From contig CAWBWU010000003.1 of assembly GCA_963792655.1 (NCBI GenBank), positions 558,001-622,000 on the forward strand: a stretch of 64,000 bases of DNA, written 5' to 3'. The notes beneath the pieces are model-generated. The model was not told where the DNA came from and did no database searches. It saw only the letters and a program-made list of their open reading frames with translations. Shown here piece by piece: positions 56,573 to 64,000 of the stretch (positions are counted from its first letter, which is position 1; each line of letters begins with the position of its first letter). Made by a program: the position numbers and the translations under genes. This stretch comes from DOZZ01 sp963792655. GTDB taxonomy: Bacteria; Acidobacteriota; Terriglobia; Bryobacterales; Bryobacteraceae.

Positions 56573-57487
56573 ATGGCTTATCGATTAAAACGAAACGAGC
56601 CGCTCATCGAAGGTCTGCAGCGTGTGACGCGTGAAGAGTTCGCTGCGGCCGCGCAGCAGCTTTCCCGCGACAGTTCGGCGAATGCCGCGCGTGCGCACGA
56701 TCGTGCCATTCACGAAGCGCGTAAATCGGTGAAGAAGATCCGCGGTGTGTTGCGTCTGATCGAGCCGGAACTCGGAAAGCATTCCAAGCGCGCGAGCAAG
56801 ACAGTGGGCGCCATTGGCCGGCAGCTTTCGATCTTTCGCGATAGCAGCGCCATGATCACCACCGTGGATGCTTTGCGAAAGCAGTATCACAGCCATCTGG
56901 GCCAGCACACGTTGCAGCCCGTCAGGGAAGCACTACTCCAGAACAAGAAGGAAGCCGAGGAGCAAGGCAACGTTCACGACCTGATGGTGCGCCTTGCACA
57001 AGAGTTAACCACCGCCGCGGCTGACATAGAGAACTGGAGCATCGATAAACACGGCTTTGACGCAATCGCGCCGGGGTTCAAGAAGACGCTGCGCCGCGGA
57101 CGCAAAGCATACCGCGCGGTCTGCGAACATCAGCGTGCCGAGAACTTTCACGACTGGCGCAAGCGCGTGAAAGATCACTGGTATCACATCCGCCTGTTGG
57201 AACCGGCGTCGAAGGAAGAGCTCGCGCCGTATCAGAAGAGTCTTCGGGATCTTGAGACATGGCTGGGAGACGATCATAACCTCGCGGTCTTACGCCAGAA
57301 GATTCGCGCGGAACCCAGCTTGTACGGTACCCGCGAAGAAACGGAACTGGCGCTCGACTTAATCGGCCAACACCAGGTTGCGCTGCGCGAGAAGTCGCTC
57401 GAACTTGGCGCACGCCTCTATCTCGATAAGCCGGGCAAGGTTGTCGAGCACATGCGCGAGCTTTGGGAAGCCTGGCACACGAGCTAA
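56573..57487 (+). CDS. CHAD-domain protein
   Basis: A 305-residue all-helical protein with the conserved histidines of CHAD domains: ARAHDRAIHEARKSVKKIRGVLRLI (outline), FHDWRKRVKDHWYHIRLL and LGDDHNLAVLRQKI. CHAD domains bind polyphosphate through basic surfaces. There is no CYTH domain attached. ATG at 56564 is an alternative start. Probably associates with polyphosphate granules. Confidence 0.88.
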   Translation: MAYRLKRNEPLIEGLQRVTREEFAAAAQQLSRDSSANAARAHDRAIHEARKSVKKIRGVLRLIEPELGKHSKRASKTVGAIGRQLSIFRDSSAMITTVDALRKQYHSHLGQHTLQPVREALLQNKKEAEEQGNVHDLMVRLAQELTTAAADIENWSIDKHGFDAIAPGFKKTLRRGRKAYRAVCEHQRAENFHDWRKRVKDHWYHIRLLEPASKEELAPYQKSLRDLETWLGDDHNLAVLRQKIRAEPSLYGTREETELALDLIGQHQVALREKSLELGARLYLDKPGKVVEHMRELWEAWHTS

Positions 57488-57511
57488 ATGCTGCGCTTAT
57501 AATCGGTCACT

Positions 57512-58204
57512 GTGCCTCTCTTCGGCGCTGTTCATCTCGCGTGGATTGTGGGCATTGCTATTGTTGCGGCTGGTCTCTCGCTACTCTGCGCCCGTGACGC
57601 GCATGCAGCGCGAATCGTCCGGCTGACCGTTGGCTATGGCTTGGCGATCAACGAGTTGATCTGGTGGGTCTTCCGTTACTCGCACGAGGGCTTTCGCTTC
57701 CCGCACAATCTGCCGTTGCAGCTCTGCGACCTGACGGTGTGGCTCACCGTGGCCGCCTGCATCACACTGCGGCCGCGCGTTGTCGAGTTCGCCTACTTCG
57801 CAGGACTGGCCGGAGCAGGGATCGCGATCATCACGCCCGACCTGTGGTCTAAGTGGCCTTCGTATCCGGCGATCTACTTCTTCCTGGCACACGGCGGAAT
57901 TGTGATTGGCGTCGCGGTGTTGGTGTACGGCAAGATCGTTCGGCTGCAGCACGGGGCTGTATGGCGCGCGTTCGGGATGCTGTTCGCGTATGCGGTCTGC
58001 GTCGGCGTGTTCAACGCCGTGTTCCACACCAACTACATGTATCTGTGCACAAAGCCGGGCAGCGCGAGCTTACTCGATGCGCTCGGGCCATGGCCGGGAT
58101 ATCTGGTAGCCGGCGGAGCAGTAGGGCTCGCGCTGTTCTGGCTGTTGTGGTTACCGGTGCGACGGCTCGCGAACGGGCCTATCGTCCGCAAAGCCGCCGC
58201 GTAG
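57512..58204 (+). CDS. TIGR02206/YwaF-family integral membrane protein
   Basis: A 230-residue protein with six or seven membrane helices and the family signatures FGAVHLAWIV, FPHNLPLQLCDLTVWL, HGGIVIGV and NAVFHTNYMYLCTKPGSASL. The function of the family is unknown. GTG start. The 3' end overlaps the convergent beta-helix gene by 54 bases. Confidence 0.82.
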   Translation: MPLFGAVHLAWIVGIAIVAAGLSLLCARDAHAARIVRLTVGYGLAINELIWWVFRYSHEGFRFPHNLPLQLCDLTVWLTVAACITLRPRVVEFAYFAGLAGAGIAIITPDLWSKWPSYPAIYFFLAHGGIVIGVAVLVYGKIVRLQHGAVWRAFGMLFAYAVCVGVFNAVFHTNYMYLCTKPGSASLLDALGPWPGYLVAGGAVGLALFWLLWLPVRRLANGPIVRKAAA

Positions 58205-59572
58205 CGAGCCCAGAGCCGCACTGACTTGCGACTCGTCGCTGCAGTCGTTGTGCGCAATGCGATTCTTCTTTTCTTCAACACCAGGGCCCACTGCAATGCA
58301 GTAGCGGCTCATGCCGAAGCCGGTAATTTCATTGTTCTCGATGACGTTGCCTGATGCGGGATCGGGCCGGTGATTGCCTTTGCGCAGATAAATTCCGCTG
58401 CGCAGCACATCCGGCTCGCCACCCAGATAGAGACAGCCGAACTGCTGCGCTTCATCGTTGCAATGAGCCATGTTCAGATGCAGCAAGTGATTGCCTGTGA
58501 TCGTATGGCCGGTGCCGATGACCACGATGCCGCCGTACAGCCAACCATCGATGGTGTTGTCTACAATGCGCACGTTCTTTGAGCGCATATCCGGATTGCT
58601 GTTATTCAACACGATGCCGAAGTTGCCCTGCGGATATGCGGAGCGCGCCTCCTGGTTCACACACGCGTTGCCGCTCACCTCGCCATCGTGGAAGCCGTCG
58701 AGGTCGATGCACTTGCCGTTCACCTGCGCGAACTGATTCTCGCGATAAACCGAACGGTCGACATCGCCAGCCGTGTCGATCGCCACGGGAATCGCCTGGC
58801 TCTCGATTTCAACCTGTTCGATGGGATAACCAATTTCGGCGCCAGCGTTCTTCTCGACCGTGATTTCACTGGCGTGGCCGACCTGTATTGCATCGCGCGC
58901 AACGCGTACGATTTTGTTGCCGGCGATGAGCCCTCGCACATTGCGCGGCGACCCGTACATCGAATGCGTCCAGATACCGTTGCCGGAGATGCCGGTGAGC
59001 TCGCACGCGCTGACTTCGAAGTCCGTTGTGCCTTCTTCCAGGAGGATGCCGCCCGTTGCATTGTTGCGCTTCTTCAGGTTGAGCGAACCGCTCTCCTCGA
59101 CCGTCACGCCATTGATCCGAACATGATTCGAATGACTGACCAGCACGGCGAAACCGGCCATCTCACGAAATTTCGATGAGGTGATCTCGAGGCCTGAGGT
59201 CTCTTCGGCGAGAATGCCGTTCGCAGGGGTGAAGCGCGCGAACGTTCGATCCGACGGAGCAAGGCCCACGGGCCGGGCGAGCACTTTGCGGTTGCCGTCA
59301 ATAGAAAGATTCCTGAAGTGAATGTTATGGCCGTGAGTGCAAACAAACAGCGCGCGGCCAAAGAAGCGATCGCTCAGCTTGAGTGTGGCGCTCGCGCCGT
59401 CGATCGTGAGGTCGTGCGAGTTGGCCGGCAGTTCGATCTCGCGCGTGATCTCGGTTACCCCAGGCGGCAGTTTCACAATGCCGGTCGCCTTGAGCGATTT
59501 TCGCAGCGTGAGTTCGGGCGATGTTTGCGCAACGGCAACAGCAGCCCACAGGAGAAGAGCGATGCGCCACAT
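58151..59572 (-). CDS. Exported right-handed parallel beta-helix protein
   Basis: About 473 residues. Signal peptide (IALLLWAAVAVAQ), then a ladder of parallel beta-helix turns: LTIDGASATLKLSDRF, NIHFRNLSIDGNRKV, HVRINGVTVEESGS, GNKIVRVARDAIQVG, TITGNHLLHLNMAH. Such folds include pectate-lyase-like enzymes, epimerases and glycan-binding proteins. Two Cys pairs may form disulfides. The start codon overlaps the stop of the methyltransferase gene by one base. Confidence 0.82.
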   Translation of the reverse strand: MWRIALLLWAAVAVAQTSPELTLRKSLKATGIVKLPPGVTEITREIELPANSHDLTIDGASATLKLSDRFFGRALFVCTHGHNIHFRNLSIDGNRKVLARPVGLAPSDRTFARFTPANGILAEETSGLEITSSKFREMAGFAVLVSHSNHVRINGVTVEESGSLNLKKRNNATGGILLEEGTTDFEVSACELTGISGNGIWTHSMYGSPRNVRGLIAGNKIVRVARDAIQVGHASEITVEKNAGAEIGYPIEQVEIESQAIPVAIDTAGDVDRSVYRENQFAQVNGKCIDLDGFHDGEVSGNACVNQEARSAYPQGNFGIVLNNSNPDMRSKNVRIVDNTIDGWLYGGIVVIGTGHTITGNHLLHLNMAHCNDEAQQFGCLYLGGEPDVLRSGIYLRKGNHRPDPASGNVIENNEITGFGMSRYCIAVGPGVEEKKNRIAHNDCSDESQVSAALGSLRGGFADDRPVREPSHR

Positions 59573-60837
59573 CAAAGCACCTCGATCGCGATCGGCGCGA
59601 GTGGCCTGCGCCCAATCACGATTTCCACCGTATGCGTACCGGCGCCCACTGCTTCCGGAAGAAGAAAGCTGCAATCGTAAGCCTGGCTCACCGGGTCAGT
59701 GCAGAAGATTTGGATTGCACGCACCGGAAGCCCGCTGATTGTGATGTGCACCTGCTCGGGGTTGACTATCTCTTCGAGCAGCAGCTTCACAACTCCTTTT
59801 TCGATGCGACGGTCCGACGTGAGATTGACTCCGTCGGTGAGCGATACAACGCGCGGCACAACCGGTCCGGCAGCGATCACTCGCATGGTGGCAGGCGCGC
59901 ACAGCGGCTCGCCATTCCAGGTTAATGCAACGGGCACCAACCCCGTGCGCGTACGCGGCGGCAGGAAAAAATTTGTCTGTGACAAACCGCTTTCCGGTGG
60001 ACCGATATAAGATCCGCGGACTTCGACATCATCGATGCGCGCTCGCAGCGCATTCAACTCGCAAGCAGCCGGAAGATTCTCAACCCACACGGAAGCGCAC
60101 GCAAGACGGCCGCTCGCCGGAACAGCTCGGTCACCGGTGAAGGCGTTGGAGATACCGCGAATCGCAATCGCGTGGGGGCGCGGCTTGCGCCACGTGGTCC
60201 ACATGTACTGTGTCTGCTCGCCATCGAGCGCAAGCAAGTCGATGTGTGCGGCGCGCGTGAACTCACGGATCTCATCACCGCTGAAGCGCACGCCGGACCA
60301 GGTGGTGTACTCATCCTGGTGCGGCGGCAATCCGTTGATCTGCAATCGCGCGATGCCGCCCGGCTTCAGCACGCGAACCACGTCACGCAGATACGACAGC
60401 ACCACTTCGCGCTGCGGAATGTGCTGAAACACAGCGTAGGAGTAGACGAAGTCGAACGAGTCGTCAGAGTAATCGCGCAGGTCGGAACCGCTGGCCGCGC
60501 GAGGGAACGCGTGAGGTACATCGCGCAGATTGCGCACCGCGCGTTGGATCATGGCGTCCGCCACATCGATGCCATGAATCTCCCCGAAGTGGCGGCTCAT
60601 GGGTTTCATCAGGCGCCCCGGCCCGCAGCCGATCTCGAGCGCGCGGCGCGACAGCGTGTGTCCGCCGGGCAGGCGCTTCAACTCTGCTTCGAGACCGCGC
60701 ACGACATCCGCCGCTGTTGCGAAGAACGCATCATCGTCCTGATCGCGTGCGCCATACGCAACGTAGTAGTGGGCGTCTTCGGCCGCGCGTTCATTCCACT
60801 CGGCACGCATGCGCGCGTGAACGTCGTCTTCGGCCAT
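59572..60837 (-). CDS. SAM-dependent methyltransferase with C-terminal accessory domain
   Basis: About 421 residues. A class I methyltransferase (about 1-210): RALEIGCGPGRLMKPMSRHF, HGIDVADAMI, YSYAVFQHIPQREVV. The remaining 200 residues form two beta-rich parts of unknown family (CASVWVENLPAACELNALRARID in outline). ATG 60837; the divergent membrane-protein gene begins 19 bases away. Together with that gene it suggests modification of an envelope glycan. Confidence 0.8.
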   Translation of the reverse strand: MAEDDVHARMRAEWNERAAEDAHYYVAYGARDQDDDAFFATAADVVRGLEAELKRLPGGHTLSRRALEIGCGPGRLMKPMSRHFGEIHGIDVADAMIQRAVRNLRDVPHAFPRAASGSDLRDYSDDSFDFVYSYAVFQHIPQREVVLSYLRDVVRVLKPGGIARLQINGLPPHQDEYTTWSGVRFSGDEIREFTRAAHIDLLALDGEQTQYMWTTWRKPRPHAIAIRGISNAFTGDRAVPASGRLACASVWVENLPAACELNALRARIDDVEVRGSYIGPPESGLSQTNFFLPPRTRTGLVPVALTWNGEPLCAPATMRVIAAGPVVPRVVSLTDGVNLTSDRRIEKGVVKLLLEEIVNPEQVHITISGLPVRAIQIFCTDPVSQAYDCSFLLPEAVGAGTHTVEIVIGRRPLAPIAIEVL

Positions 60838-60856
60838 TGCCGTTATTCTATCTTTC

Positions 60857-62314
60857 ATGCCCAAACAGGTCAGCGTACTGGTGGCGTGCGTGTGGCTCTG
60901 TTTCGTCGTGCGCGGAGCGTTCCATGCGGCGATGCTGCCCTTGTGGGAGGGCTTCGATGAGTACGCGCATTTCGCTGTCTTCGAGCACTGGCTGCACGCG
61001 CGCACTCTGCCCCGCCTCGACACGCCGGTCGCTGACGGCATCAAGCAATCGCTCGCATCCGGTCCCGTCAGCCGTCAGTTGCTCTGGATGAATGCGACGG
61101 TCTCTTACGACGATTACTGGCGCGGCGTGCACGCCGTCTCGCATACCTTCCCCGACCTGCAGAACTACGAAGCGCAGCAACCACCGCTCTACTACTGGAC
61201 GCTGCTGCCCGTTGCTTCGCTGACGCAATCGCAGGCAATGCCCGCGCGTGTGCGAGCGCTTCGGATTGCCTCGGTGCTGCTTGCATCGTGCTTCCTGCCA
61301 TTAACTTTCTTCGCTGCCCGAGAACGGTTGGGCCATTGGGGTTCGCTGATCACGATCGCTCTCGCGGCCAGCTTTCCCGGATTGATGCCGGATGTGTGCA
61401 GGATCGGAAACGACTCACTTGCCTTACTGCTGTTCGCACTCTTGATTCTCATCGTGCCGCGAGGCAACCCGTGGCTGACCGGAGTTGTACTCGGTCTTGG
61501 ATTGCTGACCAAAGCAACGTTTCTGGCCGCAGTGCCGGCGCTGTTGATTGTCTGGGTGCTGGATCGCTACTCAGTAAAGCGCGGCCTTCTATCGCTGGCT
61601 GTGGCCGCGTTGATCAGCGCGTGGTGGTACTGGGCGATTCACCAGATCACCGGCTCCTGGTCAGGATGGCTCGAAGCGATCCCGCAGCCGGGGCAAAGCA
61701 GCTTTCTGGTCGAAGCAGCAAGAGTGCAATGGCTCGTGGCTGCCGATGCGGTGTTCCGGTCGTTCGTGTGGTTCGGCGACTGGAGCTTCCTCACTGTCAA
61801 ACGGTGGATGTATCTGCTGGCAGCCGCACTGCTGCTGGCTGCCGCCGCGCGCGCTATTCCGATGTGGAGGCGCTATCTACTGGAGTTCACACTGCTGGCC
61901 GCGTTCGGGTGCGCCATGGCTTACAACGTGGTGCTCACGCATCGCAATCACGGAATCTCAGCCAGCACCGGTTGGTATCTGTGTACTCTGCTTTCCGCAT
62001 TCGCGATTGTGGTCTCTGCCGGTGCGCTCGCGCTTCAGCGCTGGCTGCCGCTCTTGATTGCGGTGACATTCGCCATCATCTCGTTCTACGGCGATCAATT
62101 CCTGAGCATTCCTTATTACACCGGCATCATCGTTCATGCTCCTGGCGGCGGCTTGCCGGCTCTGGCGCCGGGCGCGATCGCAAGCAGCTTACGCACGATG
62201 ATGGAACGGATGCCTTCGCTGGCGAATGCACTTTGGATACCCTCCATCGGCGCGCAGTTGGTGCTGCTGGCTTTGGTCGCAATCTGTTGCGTTAAGGTGA
62301 AGGAGTCTCGATGA
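60857..62314 (+). CDS. DUF2142-like polytopic membrane protein (putative glycosyltransferase)
   Basis: A 485-residue protein with about 11 membrane helices. The first periplasmic loop has LPLWEGFDEYAHFAVFEHW, with acidic residues positioned as in GT-C glycosyltransferases, then QQPPLYYW. These are typical of DUF2142/PMT-like enzymes that use polyprenyl-phosphate sugars. Its stop overlaps the start of the Wzt-like gene as ATGA, so the two are co-translated. Acceptor unknown. Confidence 0.78.
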   Translation: MPKQVSVLVACVWLCFVVRGAFHAAMLPLWEGFDEYAHFAVFEHWLHARTLPRLDTPVADGIKQSLASGPVSRQLLWMNATVSYDDYWRGVHAVSHTFPDLQNYEAQQPPLYYWTLLPVASLTQSQAMPARVRALRIASVLLASCFLPLTFFAARERLGHWGSLITIALAASFPGLMPDVCRIGNDSLALLLFALLILIVPRGNPWLTGVVLGLGLLTKATFLAAVPALLIVWVLDRYSVKRGLLSLAVAALISAWWYWAIHQITGSWSGWLEAIPQPGQSSFLVEAARVQWLVAADAVFRSFVWFGDWSFLTVKRWMYLLAAALLLAAAARAIPMWRRYLLEFTLLAAFGCAMAYNVVLTHRNHGISASTGWYLCTLLSAFAIVVSAGALALQRWLPLLIAVTFAIISFYGDQFLSIPYYTGIIVHAPGGGLPALAPGAIASSLRTMMERMPSLANALWIPSIGAQLVLLALVAICCVKVKESR

Positions 62315-63246
62315 TCCGCTTCCTCGGCGTAACTTGCACGCCCCTCCGCGACCTCACGATTGAAGCGCCTTCAGGTGCTTTGATCGGCATCGTAGGGCTC
62401 GAAGGCTGTGGCGCTGTGACGCTCTTGCGTGCCGCGGCGGGAGTGTTGCCCACTGATACGGGCAGCATCGAATTCGAGGGACCGCGTCTGTTGCTGCATC
62501 CGGACGATTCGCCGCACTTCGAGGAAGCACGTCTGCTGCTGATTGATCAGACGCTCTCACGTTGTGATGCCCTGCAGCTGGCCCAGGCCACTGCGCTGAT
62601 GAACGAGCGCAGGCGTGCCGGCGCAACGATCCTGCTTCATTCGCACGATGAAGCGCTCTTGAGCGCTATGTGCGACGAAGTCTGGTGGCTCTCTGAAGGC
62701 GTGGTGGCGGCGCGCGGTGAACCAGCGGAAGTGCTTGCGCGTTACCGTGCGCACATCACCCGCCGCGTGCTTGAGACTACGCATGAACAGCCGGCAGTAT
62801 TGAGCCGAGCCCAACGCCGCGGCGATGGACGCGCTGAGATCACCGGACTAACCATCCATGGCCAAACAGGGCACGCGGTCGCAGTACTGGCGAGCGGCGA
62901 AGCTTCTGAAGTGCGTGTGAGCATTCGCTTCGCAGCAGCGGTAGCAGACCCGGTCGTCGGCATCCTGATCCGCACCCGCATCGGCTTAAACGTGTACGGC
63001 ACGAATACTGAGCTCGAACAACTCAAGCTCGGGCCGCGCAATGCCGGCGATCACATTACCGTCACGTTCCGTCTTCGTGCCGACTTGTGCCCCGGCGAGT
63101 ACACCCTGACCGCCGCATCGCATGACCCGGATGGTGTCTGGCATGAGTGGCTGGAAGACGCGATCGCGTTTTCAATCACCGATTCGCGCTATACGGCAGG
63201 CGTGGCCAATCTGCGCGCGCAGGTGTCGTTCGCAGTGACGGAGTAG
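62311..63246 (+). CDS. Degenerate ABC ATPase with Wzt-like carbohydrate-binding domain
   Basis: A 311-residue protein. The N-terminal half looks like an ABC ATPase but its Walker A is GLEGCGAV (residues 29-36), lacking the Lys and Ser/Thr. Walker B is LLLIDQ with Gln80 for the catalytic Glu. Only about 40 residues separate the two, so the helical domain with the Q-loop and LSGGQ signature is missing. His112 (HSHDEA) resembles the H-loop. Residues 175-311 resemble the Wzt C-terminal sugar-binding domain (VRVSIRFAAAVADPVVGILIRT in outline; ITVTFRLRADLCPGEYTLTAA). It probably does not hydrolyse ATP and may bind a glycan. Confidence 0.72.
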   Translation: MIRFLGVTCTPLRDLTIEAPSGALIGIVGLEGCGAVTLLRAAAGVLPTDTGSIEFEGPRLLLHPDDSPHFEEARLLLIDQTLSRCDALQLAQATALMNERRRAGATILLHSHDEALLSAMCDEVWWLSEGVVAARGEPAEVLARYRAHITRRVLETTHEQPAVLSRAQRRGDGRAEITGLTIHGQTGHAVAVLASGEASEVRVSIRFAAAVADPVVGILIRTRIGLNVYGTNTELEQLKLGPRNAGDHITVTFRLRADLCPGEYTLTAASHDPDGVWHEWLEDAIAFSITDSRYTAGVANLRAQVSFAVTE

Positions 63247-63340
63247 TCTCATGTCGTGAACCCCCGCTTGCTAACGCGCGCGGCTCGTGTACGCGATTTC
63301 AGGAAGCGCGGCGGGCCCTACGTTACACTGAAAGTAGTAC

Positions 63341-64000
63341 ATGCGGAGCACGCGCTGGCTGCTCCTTCTCGCCATCCTTGCGATCCTCGGCGGAACGGGC
63401 GCGCTTTATCGTTTACAACGTGGAATCGTCAGGTCGAAAGCGCCGGCTACGCCTCAGTCGTTGCCGCTCGACACGAACAATCTCGCGTTCGACTACGAAT
63501 ACGAGCAGAGCACCGGCGGCCAAACCAAGTTCAAAGTGCGGTCGAAAAAGTTCCGGCAGGTGGGCGACACGCCGGTCTTCGAGCTCGAAGGCGTTGAACT
63601 GGAGATCAAGAAAGAGCCGACTCATTACGATCTGATCAAGTGCGCAAGCGCGCGCTTCGATCGTGCCATGGCGAAGATGTATACCGACGCCGAAGTCGAG
63701 ATCATTCTCGACATTCCGGTGACCGGCAAGCCCGTACATCCGCTGACCTCGATCAAGACCTCCGGCGTGAACTTTGATAGCAAGACTGGTAAAGCAAGTT
63801 CCGAGAAGGCCACTTCGTTTCAGTTCGCGAACGGGCGCGGCAAGTGTATCGGCGCGGTTTACGATCCCAACATCAAGGAACTGCACCTGTTGCACGGAAC
63901 GGATCTGACGCTGACGGGCAACGGTCCGCAGAGCAAGCCGATGCGTGTGCAGAGCGAGGAGCTCACATATAAGGAAGGCAGTTCGGTGGTGCTTCTCGGG
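63341..64000 (+). CDS. LptC-like LPS export protein (3' end outside window)
   Basis: The frame from ATG 63341 is open to the window end (220 codons). It has one N-terminal membrane helix (WLLLLAILAILGGTGALY), then a beta-jellyroll of LptC/LptA type: YEYEQSTGGQTKFKVRSKKF, VFELEGVELEIKK, DAEVEIILDIPVTG, LHLLHGTDLTLTG. LptC links the LptBFG transporter to the periplasmic bridge. Acidobacterial versions often continue into an LptA part. No stop codon is seen; length cannot be judged. Confidence 0.7.
   Translation, partial: MRSTRWLLLLAILAILGGTGALYRLQRGIVRSKAPATPQSLPLDTNNLAFDYEYEQSTGGQTKFKVRSKKFRQVGDTPVFELEGVELEIKKEPTHYDLIKCASARFDRAMAKMYTDAEVEIILDIPVTGKPVHPLTSIKTSGVNFDSKTGKASSEKATSFQFANGRGKCIGAVYDPNIKELHLLHGTDLTLTGNGPQSKPMRVQSEELTYKEGSSVVLLG

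Overview
The window is high-GC bacterial chromosome, almost certainly from an Acidobacteriota of the Bryobacterales/Solibacter type. The gene families point there: an SBBP-repeat exported protein, a TPR-CHAT protein beside an ECF sigma factor, an ECF sigma plus Ser/Thr-kinase-TPR pair, a class D sortase with one substrate, a PEP-CTERM protein, DUF1080 with Gfo/Idh/MocA enzymes, and an LptC/Lpt-type protein, which implies an outer membrane. This is inference from content; no rRNA is present. The only RNA gene seen is tRNA-Glu(TTC).

Layout. 1-2.4 kb: end of an O-antigen ligase-like gene and a TPR protein (minus strand), then the tRNA. 2.7-4.2 kb: sortase substrate and class D sortase. 4.2-8.1 kb: AlaC-like aminotransferase, DsbD-N-like protein, TlpA-like thioredoxin, a small zincin-motif protein, an ACT/DUF5612 protein. 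8.1-11.9 kb: an operon of TPR-CHAT protease-like protein, ECF sigma factor and membrane anti-sigma-like protein, the most interesting system here. 12.3-16.8 kb: lipid kinase, metallophosphoesterase, SBBP protein. 16.8-21.3 kb: GDP-fucose synthesis (gmd, fcl), glycogen debranching enzyme, DUF1003. 21.3-24.9 kb: two quinoprotein-like beta-propellers with a cytochrome c carrying a helix-hairpin-helix tail. 24.9-32.3 kb: an accessory stretch bounded by two nearly identical copies of a dispersed repeat gene, with an ene-reductase, small hypotheticals and a PEP-CTERM gene. 32.3-41.5 kb: TonB receptor and a signalling block (PAS histidine kinase, RsbQ-like hydrolase, CheB-CheR-PAS-kinase-receiver fusion). 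41.9-46 kb: a probable 3-keto-sugar catabolic operon. 46-54.7 kb: M14 peptidase, DrII-like RNB ribonuclease, Tat-exported oxidoreductase, ECF sigma and kinase-TPR pair. 54.7-64 kb: cupin, FAD monooxygenase, CHAD protein, TIGR02206 membrane protein, then an envelope/glycan block (beta-helix protein, methyltransferase, DUF2142 membrane protein, degenerate Wzt-like ABC ATPase, LptC-like protein running off the end).

A striking property of the whole window is that many genes are broken, and every break I could resolve is cured by removing a single base (never by adding one). About 20 such +1 insertions occur, five of them in one aminotransferase. I treat these as probable sequencing/assembly insertions and annotate the genes through the breaks as single CDS, saying so in each entry.
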